DNA from: Cupriavidus sp. 2SB
GTDB lineage: Bacteria; Pseudomonadota; Gammaproteobacteria; Burkholderiales; Burkholderiaceae
Direction: 5' to 3'
Assembly: GCF_005503625.1 (NCBI RefSeq)
Contig: NZ_SCMX01000006.1
Span: 62,001-126,000 of the forward strand
DNA length: 64,000 nt
Positions 1-11,097 of this stretch are shown here, piece after piece. The stretch's first letter is position 1, and every line of letters begins with the position of its first letter. The notes under the pieces are model-generated. The model ran no database searches. It worked only from the letters and a program-made list of their open reading frames with translations, and was not told where the DNA came from. Made by a program: the position numbers and the translations under genes.

Positions 1-1
1 G

Positions 2-910
2 GTCTGCGGCCTGTCCGTGGTCCACGGCCTGATCCCGCCGCACCCGGCCGCGCTGCTGGCTGTGCAGGCGTATGGCGCCGACATCGGCAAGACCATCATG
101 TTCGCGCTGATCGTCGGTATTCCCACCGCGATCATCGCCGGACCGCTGTTCGCCAAGCTGATCGACAAGCATATCCAGCTGCCCGCCGTGAACCCGCTGG
201 CCGAGCAACTGACCGAGGAAGGAGAGAACGCGCGCGCGGGCAACCTGCCGGGCTTCGGCATCACGGTGCTGACCATCCTGCTGCCGGTGTTCCTGATGCT
301 GATCGGTAGCTGGGCAGACCTGATTGCCACGCCGAAGACCTTTGCCAACGACTTCCTGAAGCTCATCGGCAACTCGGTGATGGCCCTGCTGATCGCTACG
401 CTGTTCAGCTTCTACACGTTCGGCAAGATGCGCGGCTTTACCCGTGAGTCGATCCTGAAGTTCACCAACGAGTGCGTGGCCCCCACGGCCATCATCACGC
501 TGGTGGTAGGCGCAGGCGGCGGCTTCGGCCGCGTGCTGCGCGACTCGGGGATCTCCACGGCCATCGTCGACGTGGCCAACAACGCCCACGTCTCGGTACT
601 CGTGCTGGGCTGGCTGGTGGCGGTGATGATCCGCATCGCCACGGGTTCGGCCACGGTCGCCATGACCACTGCAGCCGGCATCGTTGCCCCCATCGCCGCC
701 AGCGTGCCGGGCACCCGCCCCGAACTGCTGGTGCTGACCACGGGCGCCGGCTCGCTGATCCTCTCGCACGTCAACGACGGCGGCTTCTGGCTGGTGAAGG
801 AATACTTCAACATGACCGTGGCGCAAACGTTCAAGACGTGGTCCGTGGCGGAAACGATTATCTCGGTGGTGGCGCTGTTGTTTACGCTGGCGTTGTCGAC
901 GGTGGTTTGA
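2..910 (+). CDS. GntP-family gluconate/organic acid permease, 5' end outside window
   Basis: The reading frame is open from the first bases, so the N-terminus lies upstream of the window. The visible 300 or so residues are hydrophobic with several membrane-spanning stretches, and end with a GntP-type C-terminal segment containing NDGGFWLVKEYF. This family imports gluconate and related sugar acids or hydroxy acids with protons across the inner membrane. The exact substrate cannot be told from the sequence. An internal GTG at 17 is not the true start. The gene ends just before a GC-rich palindromic repeat that may end transcription. The family assignment is by sequence resemblance and is fairly secure; the substrate is open. 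Confidence 0.85.
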   Translation, partial: VCGLSVVHGLIPPHPAALLAVQAYGADIGKTIMFALIVGIPTAIIAGPLFAKLIDKHIQLPAVNPLAEQLTEEGENARAGNLPGFGITVLTILLPVFLMLIGSWADLIATPKTFANDFLKLIGNSVMALLIATLFSFYTFGKMRGFTRESILKFTNECVAPTAIITLVVGAGGGFGRVLRDSGISTAIVDVANNAHVSVLVLGWLVAVMIRIATGSATVAMTTAAGIVAPIAASVPGTRPELLVLTTGAGSLILSHVNDGGFWLVKEYFNMTVAQTFKTWSVAETIISVVALLFTLALSTVV

Positions 911-938
911 AGCGTCTCTCCCGCTTCATGTTTTTGGT

Positions 939-983
939 TCCCCTCTCCCCCAGCCCCTCTCCCGCCATGCGGGAGAGGGGAGC
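939..983. repeat. REP-like GC-rich palindrome, short inverted copy
   Basis: This matches the first half of the repeats at 11957 and 13338, in inverted orientation. It contains the arms CCCTCTCCCGC and GCGGGAGAGGGG around a tiny loop, followed by a second CCCTCTCCCCCAGC block. It lies just past the stop of the permease gene and could fold as a hairpin in the mRNA. Confidence 0.7.
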
Positions 984-1099
984 AAACCGGCAGAGATTGC
1001 CGATAAAACACCGGGCAAACCCGATTGCCCGCCTCCCCTCCCCCCTCTACACTCCCCACTCGATGCAGCCCTACAACACTGCACTTTCGGGAGATCTCC

Positions 1100-2281
1100 A
1101 TGACGTTCAGTCTGCTGCGGCGCGCCATGCTGGCGTGCGGCGCCCTTGCCGTTCTCGCGCATTCCCCGTTGTCCCATGCTGCCGATCCCGTGAAGATCGG
1201 GTTGATTGCGCCGTTCTCGGGCAGCTTTGCCGACTACGGCAAACAGATGGAAGGCGGTATCAAGGCGTGGCAGCAGATCCACGGTGACACCGTGGCGGGC
1301 CGCAAGGTGCAGATCATCGTCAAGGACACCACCGGCCCCGTGCCCGAGGTAGCCAAGCGGCTGGCGCAAGAACTGGTGGTGCGCGACAAGGTGGACGTGC
1401 TCGCCGGTTTCGGCCTGACCCCCGAGGCGCTGGCCGTGGCGCCCGTGGCCGAGCAGGCCAAGAAGCCGATGGTGATCTTCAACGCTGCGTCCTCGATCAT
1501 CACCACGAAGTCGAACTACATTGCGCGCGTCTCGATGACGCTGCCGCAGATCTCCGCGCCGATGGCCACCTGGGCCGTGCGCAACAACGTGAAGAAGGTG
1601 GTCACGCTGGTGGCCGACTACGCGCCGGGCATCGATGCCGAGACCGCGTTCAAGACCAATTTCATCGGCGGTGGCGGCCAGATCGTGGAATCGATCCGCG
1701 TGCCGCTGCGCAATCCGGAATTCGCCCCGTTCATCCAGCGCATCAAGGACGCCAAACCCGAGGCGGTATTCCTGTTCCTGCCTGCTGGCGAGCAGGGCGT
1801 GGCCTTCATGAAGGGATTCCGCGAGCGCGGGCTGGCCGATGCCGGCATCCGCGTGATTGCCACGGGCGACCTGACCGACGACCACGTGCTGCCCGCCATG
1901 GGCGATGCCACGCTGGGCGTGATCACGTCGTTCCACTACTCCGCCGCGCATGATTCGAAGGAGAACCAGGCGTTCCTGAAGGCGTTCGCCACGGCCAATC
2001 CTGGCGCGGGCCGGCCCAACTTCATGGCAGTGGCCGCGTTCGACGGCATGGCTGCCATCTACGAGGCGCTGAAGAAGACTAACGGCGCCACGGACGGCGA
2101 CAAGTTCCTGGCTGCGCTCAAGGGCATGAAGCTGCAGAGCCCGCGCGGCACCATCACCATCGACCCCGCCACGCGCGACGTGGTGCAGACCGTCTACATC
2201 CGCAAGGTGGAAAAGCGCAACGGCGAGCTCTATAACGTGGAATTCGACAAGTTCGATGGCGTCAAGGACTCGGGCAAATAA
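1100..2281 (+). CDS. Branched-chain amino acid-type ABC transporter substrate-binding protein
   Basis: This is a periplasmic binding protein of the LivK/Peripla_BP_6 family, 393 residues. The ATG at 1100 follows GGGAGATCTCC and gives a classical signal peptide ending SHAA, so I prefer it to upstream in-frame codons. The mature part opens with VKIGLIAPFSGSFADYGKQ, the typical fold start. It delivers ligand to a LivHM-type permease. The matching livHMGF genes lie at 4034-7344 on the other strand, so transporter and receptor are divided by two redox genes. The ligand could be a branched-chain amino acid, an aromatic acid or another small organic acid; sequence alone does not decide. Confidence 0.85.
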   Translation: MTFSLLRRAMLACGALAVLAHSPLSHAADPVKIGLIAPFSGSFADYGKQMEGGIKAWQQIHGDTVAGRKVQIIVKDTTGPVPEVAKRLAQELVVRDKVDVLAGFGLTPEALAVAPVAEQAKKPMVIFNAASSIITTKSNYIARVSMTLPQISAPMATWAVRNNVKKVVTLVADYAPGIDAETAFKTNFIGGGGQIVESIRVPLRNPEFAPFIQRIKDAKPEAVFLFLPAGEQGVAFMKGFRERGLADAGIRVIATGDLTDDHVLPAMGDATLGVITSFHYSAAHDSKENQAFLKAFATANPGAGRPNFMAVAAFDGMAAIYEALKKTNGATDGDKFLAALKGMKLQSPRGTITIDPATRDVVQTVYIRKVEKRNGELYNVEFDKFDGVKDSGK

Positions 2282-2298
2282 TCCACCCGCCCTGCCAG

Positions 2299-2323
2299 CA
2301 GGGATAGCCAGCAACTATCCCTG
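2299..2323 (+). terminator. Hairpin after the binding-protein gene
   Basis: CAGGGATAG and CTATCCCTG form a perfect 9-bp stem around a 7-nt loop, 18 bases after the stop codon. There is only a weak T-rich tail further on, so termination may be partial. Confidence 0.5.
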
Positions 2324-2443
2324 TAGTAGAAATCTTTTATCGCGCCTTTGGGAATGTGAAATTCCCTTGTGACGAAAGCTGTCCTAACCTTGTCTGGCGG
2401 CGCCTGCGCGCTGCCACACGACAAGAACTCCGGAGACAGCACG

Positions 2444-3715
2444 ATGAAGCGCTCAGCCATCACCATGGCGGCGGCATTGTTCGTGGCCGCCGTATCTGCC
2501 AGCCCTGCCGCAGTCGCAGCACCCACCGATAACCTGCAAAAGCTCCAGAGTTTCAAGCAGACCGGCGCGCCCCCGCCCGAGAAGGTGGCGCAGACCGGCC
2601 AGAACGCCGACGCCATCCGCGAGAACCTCAAGGCGATCAAGCTGCCGCAGGGCTTCAAGATCGAGCTTTACGCCATCGTGCCCGAGGCCCGCCACATGGC
2701 CATCGAACCCTCGACGGGCGTGGTCTTCGTCGGCACGCGCAAGAACCGAGTCTGGCAGGTTACCGATCGCACCAAGCGCCGCGTGGCCGATGATGTGGTG
2801 CAGTTCGCCAGTTCCGTCACGTTCAAGGTACCCAACGGTGTCTGCTTCTCCCCCGACGGCATCCTCTACGTAGCCGAGCAGAACCGCGTGCTGGCCTTCC
2901 CGGCCGCCCAGTTCTTCGGCGAAGGCGGGCCCGATGTGGCCGCCGGCGTGGTGGTGCCGCAGGGCAAGCTCGTGCCAGCCGAGTTCGAGAGTTTCAACCA
3001 CGGCGCCCGGGCCTGCCGCGTGGGGCCGGACAAGATGCTCTATATCGCGCTGGGCCAGCCGTGGAACGTGCCGCCCAAGGACAAGCTTGCCGCGATGAAC
3101 AAGAGCGGCGTGTCCGGCATCATCCGCATCGGCCAGGACGGCAAGAATCGCGAGGTCTACGCGCTCGGCATCCGCAATTCCGTGGGGCTCGACTTCAACC
3201 CCGCCGACAAGACGCTCTGGTTCACGGACAACCAGGTGGACGGCATGGGTGACGACCAGCCGCCCGGCGAGCTGAACCGCGCCACCAAGGCCGGCCAGAA
3301 CTTCGGCTTCCCATGGTACGGCGGCGGCAAGGTCCGGACGGTGGAATACAAGGACGCCCAGCCGCCTGCGGACGTTGTGTTCCCGGTAGTGGATTACGCC
3401 CCGCATGCAGCGGACCTTGGCATGTCGTTCTACACGGGCAAGATGTTCCCGGCCAAGTATCAGGGCGGGGTTTTCGCCGCCGAGCACGGCTCCTGGAACC
3501 GCACCAAGCCCATCGGCGCGCGCATCGTTTACACGGCGGTGAACAAGGACGGCACGGCCGGAGCAACCGAGGTGTTTGCCGAGGGCTGGCTGACGCCGAA
3601 TGGCGAGTACATGGGCCGCCCGGTCGATGTGCAGCAATTGCAGGATGGCTCGCTGCTGGTGTCCGATGACTTTGCCGGCGCCATCTATCGCATCAGCTAC
3701 TCGGGAGCGAAATGA
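2444..3715 (+). CDS. PQQ-type sugar (sorbosone) dehydrogenase family protein
   Basis: A 423-residue exported protein of the soluble glucose/sorbosone dehydrogenase beta-propeller family. The start at ATG 2444 is preceded by CGGAGA and yields a signal peptide ending PAAVAA. The blocks FSPDGILYVAEQNRV, DEAD-free propeller repeats and AAEHGSWNRT are typical. Members oxidise aldoses or aldehydes in the periplasm with PQQ as cofactor. Its stop overlaps the start of the next gene, a small cytochrome c, by ATGA, which suggests that the two are translated together and that the cytochrome takes the electrons. The true substrate is unknown. The assignment to a propeller dehydrogenase is sound; PQQ dependence is from the family. 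Confidence 0.8.
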   Translation: MKRSAITMAAALFVAAVSASPAAVAAPTDNLQKLQSFKQTGAPPPEKVAQTGQNADAIRENLKAIKLPQGFKIELYAIVPEARHMAIEPSTGVVFVGTRKNRVWQVTDRTKRRVADDVVQFASSVTFKVPNGVCFSPDGILYVAEQNRVLAFPAAQFFGEGGPDVAAGVVVPQGKLVPAEFESFNHGARACRVGPDKMLYIALGQPWNVPPKDKLAAMNKSGVSGIIRIGQDGKNREVYALGIRNSVGLDFNPADKTLWFTDNQVDGMGDDQPPGELNRATKAGQNFGFPWYGGGKVRTVEYKDAQPPADVVFPVVDYAPHAADLGMSFYTGKMFPAKYQGGVFAAEHGSWNRTKPIGARIVYTAVNKDGTAGATEVFAEGWLTPNGEYMGRPVDVQQLQDGSLLVSDDFAGAIYRISYSGAK

Positions 3716-4026
3716 GAGGCGCAACCAATCTGACCGGCGCCTTGATTGTGGTGTGCCTCGGCCTGCCGGCCGGGGCCATCGCCGCCGACGTGCAGGCGGG
3801 CCGTGCCAAGGCGCTCCAATGCCAGACCTGTCATGGCATGGATGGCAAGTCGAAACTGCCCGAGGCCCCGCATCTGGCGGGGCAGGTCGAGTCCTACCTC
3901 GTGAAATCGCTCAAGGCGTACAAGACTGGCGCGCGCAAGGACGAGATGATGAACCTGATGGCGAAGCCGCTCAGCGATGCGGATATCGCCAACCTTGCCG
4001 CGTTTTACAGCAGCCTGAAGCCGTGA
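3712..4026 (+). CDS. Small periplasmic class I cytochrome c
   Basis: A 104-residue protein with a signal peptide ending AIAA and one haem-binding CQTCH motif at residues 37-41. Later methionines in MMNLMAKPLS may supply the sixth haem ligand. Its size and sequence are like half of a cytochrome c4 or c553. It overlaps the upstream dehydrogenase gene by four bases, which suggests translational coupling, and it is most simply the electron acceptor of that enzyme. It converges on livF, whose stop lies only seven bases away. Confidence 0.88.
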   Translation: MRGATNLTGALIVVCLGLPAGAIAADVQAGRAKALQCQTCHGMDGKSKLPEAPHLAGQVESYLVKSLKAYKTGARKDEMMNLMAKPLSDADIANLAAFYSSLKP

Positions 4027-4033
4027 CCTTTCG

Positions 4034-4733
<700 letters not shown>

Positions 4734-4741
<8 letters not shown>

Positions 4742-5486
4742 GGGCGGCCTCCCCGAGATACACCTCGCGCACGCGCGGATCGGCAGCGATCTCGGCTGGC
4801 GTGCCCTCGGTCAGCACGCGGCCCGCCACCAGCACGGTGATGCGTTCGGCGAATCGGAAGACCAGATCCATGTCGTGCTCGATAAAGACGATGGTGATAT
4901 CGCGCGGCAAAGCGGCGATAACCGCGAACAGTTCAGCGCTCTCCCCTGCAGGGATGCCAGCGGCAGGCTCATCGAGCAGCAGGATCGTCGGCCGCGTGGC
5001 CAGTGCCAGCGCCATCTCCAGCAGGCGCTGCTTGCCGTAGGGCAACGCACGCGTCTCCGCATCCGCATCGCGGTCGAGCCGCAGCATCGCCAGCACGCCC
5101 ATCGCCTCGTCCACCAGCGCCGTCTGCGACGCCACCGTGCGTGACCAGATGCCCGATGCGCCTGCACGCTCGGCCACGGCCAGCACCACCGATTCCAGCA
5201 CCGTCAGCCCCGGAAACAGCGTATTGATCTGGAACGTGCGCGTCATGCCGAGCTTCACCCGTGCGTGCTGCGGCAGCTTTGTGATGTCCCGGTCGCCAAG
5301 CCAGATGCGCCCCGCCGTCGGCGCCAGCGCGCCAGTCAGCAGGTTGATGAACGTAGTCTTGCCCGCGCCATTGGGCCCGATCAGCGCATGGCGCGAGCCC
5401 GGCGCGAACGTCAGCGAGACATCGCTATTGGCGGCAAACGCGCCCCAGGATTTGCAGAGTCCCTCGGTTCGCAAGGTGGCGGTCAT
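4734..5486 (-). CDS. livG: Branched-chain-type ABC transporter ATPase, LivG
   Basis: A 250-residue ABC ATPase with Walker A GPNGAGKTTFINLLTG and Walker B ILLLDEPAAGIPAGES. The signature is unusual, LPYGKQRLLEMALAL, in place of the usual LSYGxQR form. The frame is open far upstream, but the real start is the ATG at 5486, which overlaps the livM stop as ATGA. It pairs with LivF to power the transporter. The neighbouring genes on both sides confirm the role. Confidence 0.92.
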
Positions 5487-6478
5487 GCATCGGCTCCCTG
5501 TTTTTCGGCGATGGTGCGCCGTGCCGCCATGCGATCGCGGACGGTGCTGATGGCTCCCATCACCCCACCCTTCGCAAACAGCACCATGAGCACGAGCAGC
5601 AGGCCGATCCAGAACTGCCAGTAGACCGGATTGATGCCGGACAGCACATCCTGCGCAATCATGAACAGCGCCGCGCCGATCAGTGCCCCGTAGAGCCGTC
5701 CCGTGCCGCCCAGTACCAGCATCACCAGCAGCTCCGCCGAGCGCGGAAAGCCGAGCACGTCCATGCCGACGAACTGCGTGGTCTGCGCCAGCAGCCCGCC
5801 CGCCACACCCGCGATGGCCGCCGCCAGCGTGAACACGGCGCGCAAGCGTCCCGGCACGTTGGTGCCGATGGCCGGCATGCGTCGTGCGCCCTCCCGGATG
5901 CCGCGCAGCGACAGTCCGAATGGCGAGGACACGATGCGCCGCACCAGCAGAAACATGACGAACAGCACGGCGAGGCTGTAGAGATACGCCGTCTTGCCGA
6001 ACAGGTCGAACTCGAACACGCCAAGCACGCGATCCATCGTCACGCCCGACAATCCATCGACGCCGCCAGTCAGAAACGCGGCCTTGTTGGCGGCCTCGAA
6101 CAGCATCAGGCCAATGCCGAGCGTGACCATCAACCGCGTCAGGTCGCCGCCACGGATCACCAGGAAGCTGCACAGCCATCCGGCCAAGGCCGCCACCGCT
6201 GCGGCGGCCAGCAATCCGCTCAATGGTTCGCCCCAGCCGTGCGCGGCAAGCAGACCGGCCGCATAGGCGCCCAGTCCGAAGAACGCGGCATGGCCCAGCG
6301 AGACGATGCCCGCATAGCCGAGGATCAAGTCCAGCGACAACGCGAATAGTCCAACAATCAGAATCTGACTGCCGAGAATCAGGTAGCCGGGCAGCGCGAA
6401 GAACGCCACCACGGGAATGAGCCAGAACACGAACTCGGCCGGATGCCAGCGGCCATTGGGCAAGCGGTGCGATGTCAT
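5483..6478 (-). CDS. livM: Branched-chain-type ABC transporter permease, LivM
   Basis: A 331-residue inner-membrane permease with about ten hydrophobic segments and the LivM block GYAGIVSLGHAAFFGLGAY. It forms the channel with LivH. The start overlaps the livH stop by four bases (ATGA), so the four genes livH-M-G-F are tightly coupled. Confidence 0.93.
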   Translation of the reverse strand: MTSHRLPNGRWHPAEFVFWLIPVVAFFALPGYLILGSQILIVGLFALSLDLILGYAGIVSLGHAAFFGLGAYAAGLLAAHGWGEPLSGLLAAAAVAALAGWLCSFLVIRGGDLTRLMVTLGIGLMLFEAANKAAFLTGGVDGLSGVTMDRVLGVFEFDLFGKTAYLYSLAVLFVMFLLVRRIVSSPFGLSLRGIREGARRMPAIGTNVPGRLRAVFTLAAAIAGVAGGLLAQTTQFVGMDVLGFPRSAELLVMLVLGGTGRLYGALIGAALFMIAQDVLSGINPVYWQFWIGLLLVLMVLFAKGGVMGAISTVRDRMAARRTIAEKQGADA

Positions 6479-7344
6479 GCGGCTCGCCTCCCGTAAAGCC
6501 CGGCCGGAAACGCTACAAGCAGCAGCACCATCATCGCGTAGATCACGAAAGCCCCGATTTCAGGCACGTAGTATTTGCCCGCCACATCGGCAACGCCCAG
6601 CACCATCGCGGCCACCAGCGATCCCCGGATGCTGCCCGCGCCGCCCACCGCTACCACCAGCAGGAAATACACCATGTACTTGAGCGGGAAGGTGGGATCG
6701 AGACCGAGGACGTCGATGCCCAGTCCGCCACCCAGGCCCGCGAGTCCCGAGCCCAGCGCAAAGGTCAGGCTGAAGACGCGATCCACGTCGATACCCAGCC
6801 CGCGCGCGGCCTGCTGGTGATCCACGGCGGCGCGCACCTGGGCGCCGAAGCGCGTCCGTGCCACAAGCCAGCCCAGCACCAGCGTGATGGCGATCACCAC
6901 GGCCAGCAGGAACAGCCGGTAGGCGCCCAGTTCCAGTCCGGCCACCTTGACCTGGCCGATCAGGAAATCGGGCAACTGCACCGGCTGCTGCGAAGGTCCG
7001 AACCACCACGTCGCGCCAGCTATCGCCATGAACGTCAACCCAATCGAGAACAGCACCTGATCCAGATGACTGGCGCGGTAGAGACGTCGATAGAGCGTGC
7101 GCTCCAGCAACCCGCCCACGAGCGCGGCGCCGACAAAGGCAATCGGCAGGGCGGCCAGGAACGGCACGCCCAGGCGGTTCATCGTCACCACGGAGAGATA
7201 GCCGCCGAGCATGGCAAACGCACCGTGCGCGAGGTTGACGAAATTCATCAGCCCCATCGTCACGGACAGGCCGATGCTGATCAGGAATAGCAGGCTGCCG
7301 TATGTCACACCATCGAACAGCACGCCGGGCAAGCTCGATAACAC
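6475..7344 (-). CDS. livH: Branched-chain-type ABC transporter permease, LivH
   Basis: A membrane permease of 289 residues with the typical block LMNFVNLAHGAFAMLGGY. I choose the GTG at 7344 as start because AAGGA stands seven bases before it and the protein then begins VLSSLPGVLFDG, as in relatives. A longer frame to 7488 lacks homology-like sequence in its extra part. It is the first gene of the operon. The binding protein gene for the same system is probably that at 1100. Confidence 0.9.
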   Translation of the reverse strand: MLSSLPGVLFDGVTYGSLLFLISIGLSVTMGLMNFVNLAHGAFAMLGGYLSVVTMNRLGVPFLAALPIAFVGAALVGGLLERTLYRRLYRASHLDQVLFSIGLTFMAIAGATWWFGPSQQPVQLPDFLIGQVKVAGLELGAYRLFLLAVVIAITLVLGWLVARTRFGAQVRAAVDHQQAARGLGIDVDRVFSLTFALGSGLAGLGGGLGIDVLGLDPTFPLKYMVYFLLVVAVGGAGSIRGSLVAAMVLGVADVAGKYYVPEIGAFVIYAMMVLLLVAFPAGLYGRRAA

Positions 7345-7549
7345 GATCCGGTCCTTGTGAAGGGAGGGAATGCAGGGGATGGAAAGGTGCCGGGATTGTT
7401 CAGTGTGCGCCGCTTTTTTGCAATGGGGCGAGACCCGGCCCGGGCGTCGCGCCCAGTGCCGCGTCCGCAGTGGGTTCCGGCGCGGCATTTCGGTTTACAT
7501 CGTTCCATGCACGCGCTATGGTCAGCGCAATCGACCGCCGGGAATCGCC

Positions 7550-8488
7550 ATGCCAAGCCAACACCGTTGCATCGACCGCCGCACCTTCATGGGGTTGACC
7601 GCCGCACTGGCCACGCTGCCCGCGGGCCAGGCCCTGGCCGCCGCCGCGCAGGCCGCAACGGTGGAAGCGCCGCTGCGCCGCAAGATCCCCGGCACCAACG
7701 AGTCTCTGCCCGTGATCGGCATGGGCACGGCCGATACCTTCAACGTGGGGCGTGGCGCCGAGGAACGCGGTGCGCAGGCCGAGGTGCTGGCCATGCTGCT
7801 CCAGCGCATTCCCCATCCCGTGGTGGATACCGCGCCGAGCTACGGCAGTGCCGAGACCGTGACCGGAGACCTGCTGCAAGCCGTGCAGGCACGCGGCAAG
7901 GTGTTCCTGGCCACCAAGGTCTCGACCAACGCGGTCAATACCATGGCGCAATTCACCGAATCGCGCGTGGCGCTGCAGTCCGACAGCGTGGATTTGCTGC
8001 AGGTGCATAACCTGATCGACTGGCGCGAGAACCTGAAACTTCTGCGCCAATGGAAGGACCAGCGCAAGACGCGCTATATCGGCATTACCCATTACCGTGA
8101 GGACGCGCACCAGCAACTGGCCGACATCCTGCGCGCCGAGAAGGTGGACTTCCTGCAGGTCAATTATTCGCTGGCCGAGCGCAACGCCGAGAAAACACTG
8201 CTACCGCTCTGCCAGGAGCGCGGCGTGGCGGTGCTGATCAATCGCCCATTCCAGGACGGCCGGCTGTTTGCCGCCGTCAAGGGCAAGCCGGTGCCCGACT
8301 GGGCTGGCGAAATTGACTGCCAGTCCTGGGGCCAGTTGTTCCTCAAGTTCATCATCAGCCATCCCGCGGTGACAGCGGCGATTCCCGCGACATCCAAGCC
8401 GAAAAACATGGCCGACAACCTCGGCGCAGCGTTCGGGCGTATGCCGGACACTCGCGAGCGTGCCCGCATCGCAGCGGCGCTGGCGTGA
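7550..8488 (+). CDS. Tat-exported aldo/keto reductase
   Basis: A 312-residue protein of the aldo/keto reductase superfamily. It begins with a twin-arginine signal, DRRTFMGLTAAL, followed by a hydrophobic stretch and ALAAAAQA, so the folded enzyme is probably sent to the periplasm. The barrel part shows GMGTADTFNVG near the start, VDTAPSYGSAE with the catalytic Asp and Tyr, and TKVST. Export of a member of this family is a minority trait. The ATG at 7550 gives the signal; the frame is open further upstream without a likely start. Substrate unknown. It lies divergent from livH. Confidence 0.75.
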   Translation: MPSQHRCIDRRTFMGLTAALATLPAGQALAAAAQAATVEAPLRRKIPGTNESLPVIGMGTADTFNVGRGAEERGAQAEVLAMLLQRIPHPVVDTAPSYGSAETVTGDLLQAVQARGKVFLATKVSTNAVNTMAQFTESRVALQSDSVDLLQVHNLIDWRENLKLLRQWKDQRKTRYIGITHYREDAHQQLADILRAEKVDFLQVNYSLAERNAEKTLLPLCQERGVAVLINRPFQDGRLFAAVKGKPVPDWAGEIDCQSWGQLFLKFIISHPAVTAAIPATSKPKNMADNLGAAFGRMPDTRERARIAAALA

Positions 8489-8517
8489 CTGCATGACTAT
8501 CTGACACGACTGTCGGC

Positions 8518-9870
8518 ATGCCTCCGCCCGACAACCTCGATCCCCCGCCCTCCCCGCGCACCGGTCGCCTGCTCGGCGTGCGCGCCGGTGAGATGCCAGC
8601 GGTCATCGCCGCCTTCCTGTTCTTCTTCTGCCTGTTCGCGAGCTACTTCATGCTCCGCCCCGTGCGCGAGACGATGGGGATCGCCGGTGGCGTGAAGAAT
8701 CTGCAATGGCTGTTCACGGCCACCTTTGTGGTGATGCTCGTGGCGATTCCGTTCTACGGCGCATGCTGCAAATGGCTGCCACGCCGGCGCTTCGTGCCGT
8801 GGGTCTACGCGTTCTTTGTCGCCAACCTGCTTGGCTTTGCCTTTGCCACGCGCGCGATGCCCGACAACGTCTGGCTGGCGCGCGTGTTCTATGTCTGGCT
8901 GTCGGTGTTCAACCTGTTCGTGGTGTCGGTGGCGTGGAGCCTGATGGCCGATGTGTTTCGCCCCGAGCAGGCGCGCCGCCTGTTCGCGCTGATCGCGGCG
9001 GGTGCCAGTGCAGGCGGGCTCGCCGGTCCGGTGCTCGGCGGCTGGCTGGTCGGCAGCATCGGCCTGACCGGATTGATGCTGCTCTCTGCCGCGCTGCTCG
9101 CCGCCACGCTGCCGGGCACGGGCTACCTGTTCGGCTGGCGACGCCGGCACGGTGCAGGCGCCATCGATACCACGCAGGCGATGGACCCTTCCGAGCCAGT
9201 GGGCGGAGGATTGTGGGCCGGGCTGATGCTGGTGGCGCGCTCGCGCTATCTGCTGGGCGTGGGCCTGTTCGTGATCCTGCTGGCAACGGCAAGCACCTTC
9301 CTGTATTTCGAGCAGGCGCGGCTGGTGGCCGAGGCATTTCCATCGCGCCAGCAGCAGACGCAGGTCTTCAGCGCGCTCGATGCGACGGTGCAGGCGCTGA
9401 CCATCCTCGTGCAGGTCTTCTTCTCGGGCCGCGTGGCGCGCCGCTACGGCGTGAGCGCATTGCTGACGCTCGTGCCCCTGGCGGTGGCCGGCGGCTTCCT
9501 GCTGCTCGCGATGTGGCCCACGTTCGCCGTGCTGGCCGGCGTGATGATCCTGCGGCGCGTGGGCGAATACGCGATGCTGCGGCCCGGCCGCGAGATGCTG
9601 TTCACGGTGGTGGACCCCGAGACCAAGTACAAGGCCAAGAATGTCATCGACACGGCGGTCTACCGTGCGGGCGATGCCGTGAGCGCGTGGGTCAAGACCG
9701 CCATCGACGCGCTCTCGGGCCACCCCGCCACGGTGGCGCTGGCCGGTGCGATGCTGGCACTGGCCTGGGCGTGGCTCGGCTGGTGGCTGGGCCGGCGCCA
9801 CGAAGGACAATTGCCGACTACCGAAAACGCCGCGCCCCCTGCCACACCACGCACGACAGTCAGCCGATAA
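8518..9870 (+). CDS. MFS-type membrane transporter
   Basis: A 450-residue integral membrane protein with about twelve hydrophobic helices. The short charged N-terminus is followed by FLFFFCLFASYFMLRPVRETMG, typical of a branch of MFS-like proteins that resembles nucleotide and AAA-type transporters. No substrate can be assigned. The start at ATG 8518 comes 29 bases after the reductase stop, so the two may share a transcript. Real gene status is secure from length, membrane pattern and codon use. Confidence 0.75.
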   Translation: MPPPDNLDPPPSPRTGRLLGVRAGEMPAVIAAFLFFFCLFASYFMLRPVRETMGIAGGVKNLQWLFTATFVVMLVAIPFYGACCKWLPRRRFVPWVYAFFVANLLGFAFATRAMPDNVWLARVFYVWLSVFNLFVVSVAWSLMADVFRPEQARRLFALIAAGASAGGLAGPVLGGWLVGSIGLTGLMLLSAALLAATLPGTGYLFGWRRRHGAGAIDTTQAMDPSEPVGGGLWAGLMLVARSRYLLGVGLFVILLATASTFLYFEQARLVAEAFPSRQQQTQVFSALDATVQALTILVQVFFSGRVARRYGVSALLTLVPLAVAGGFLLLAMWPTFAVLAGVMILRRVGEYAMLRPGREMLFTVVDPETKYKAKNVIDTAVYRAGDAVSAWVKTAIDALSGHPATVALAGAMLALAWAWLGWWLGRRHEGQLPTTENAAPPATPRTTVSR

Positions 9871-9980
9871 TCGCTCATCCGTCTGGCCGCATCCCGCCGT
9901 TGCCCGTATAGTCTTGGCCTGTCGGCGGAAGGCGTGCCACGCACGCCTTCGCCCCACCTCATTCGCACAGGAGTTGCCCC

Positions 9981-11087
<1,107 letters not shown>

Positions 11088-11097
11088 GGATCGGCCC

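Noticed and set aside
926-2314. Long minus-strand open frame opposite the binding protein gene
   Set aside because: It mirrors a clear plus-strand gene with signal peptide, is full of His, Arg and Gly, and has no family features. It is a shadow of GC-rich codon use.
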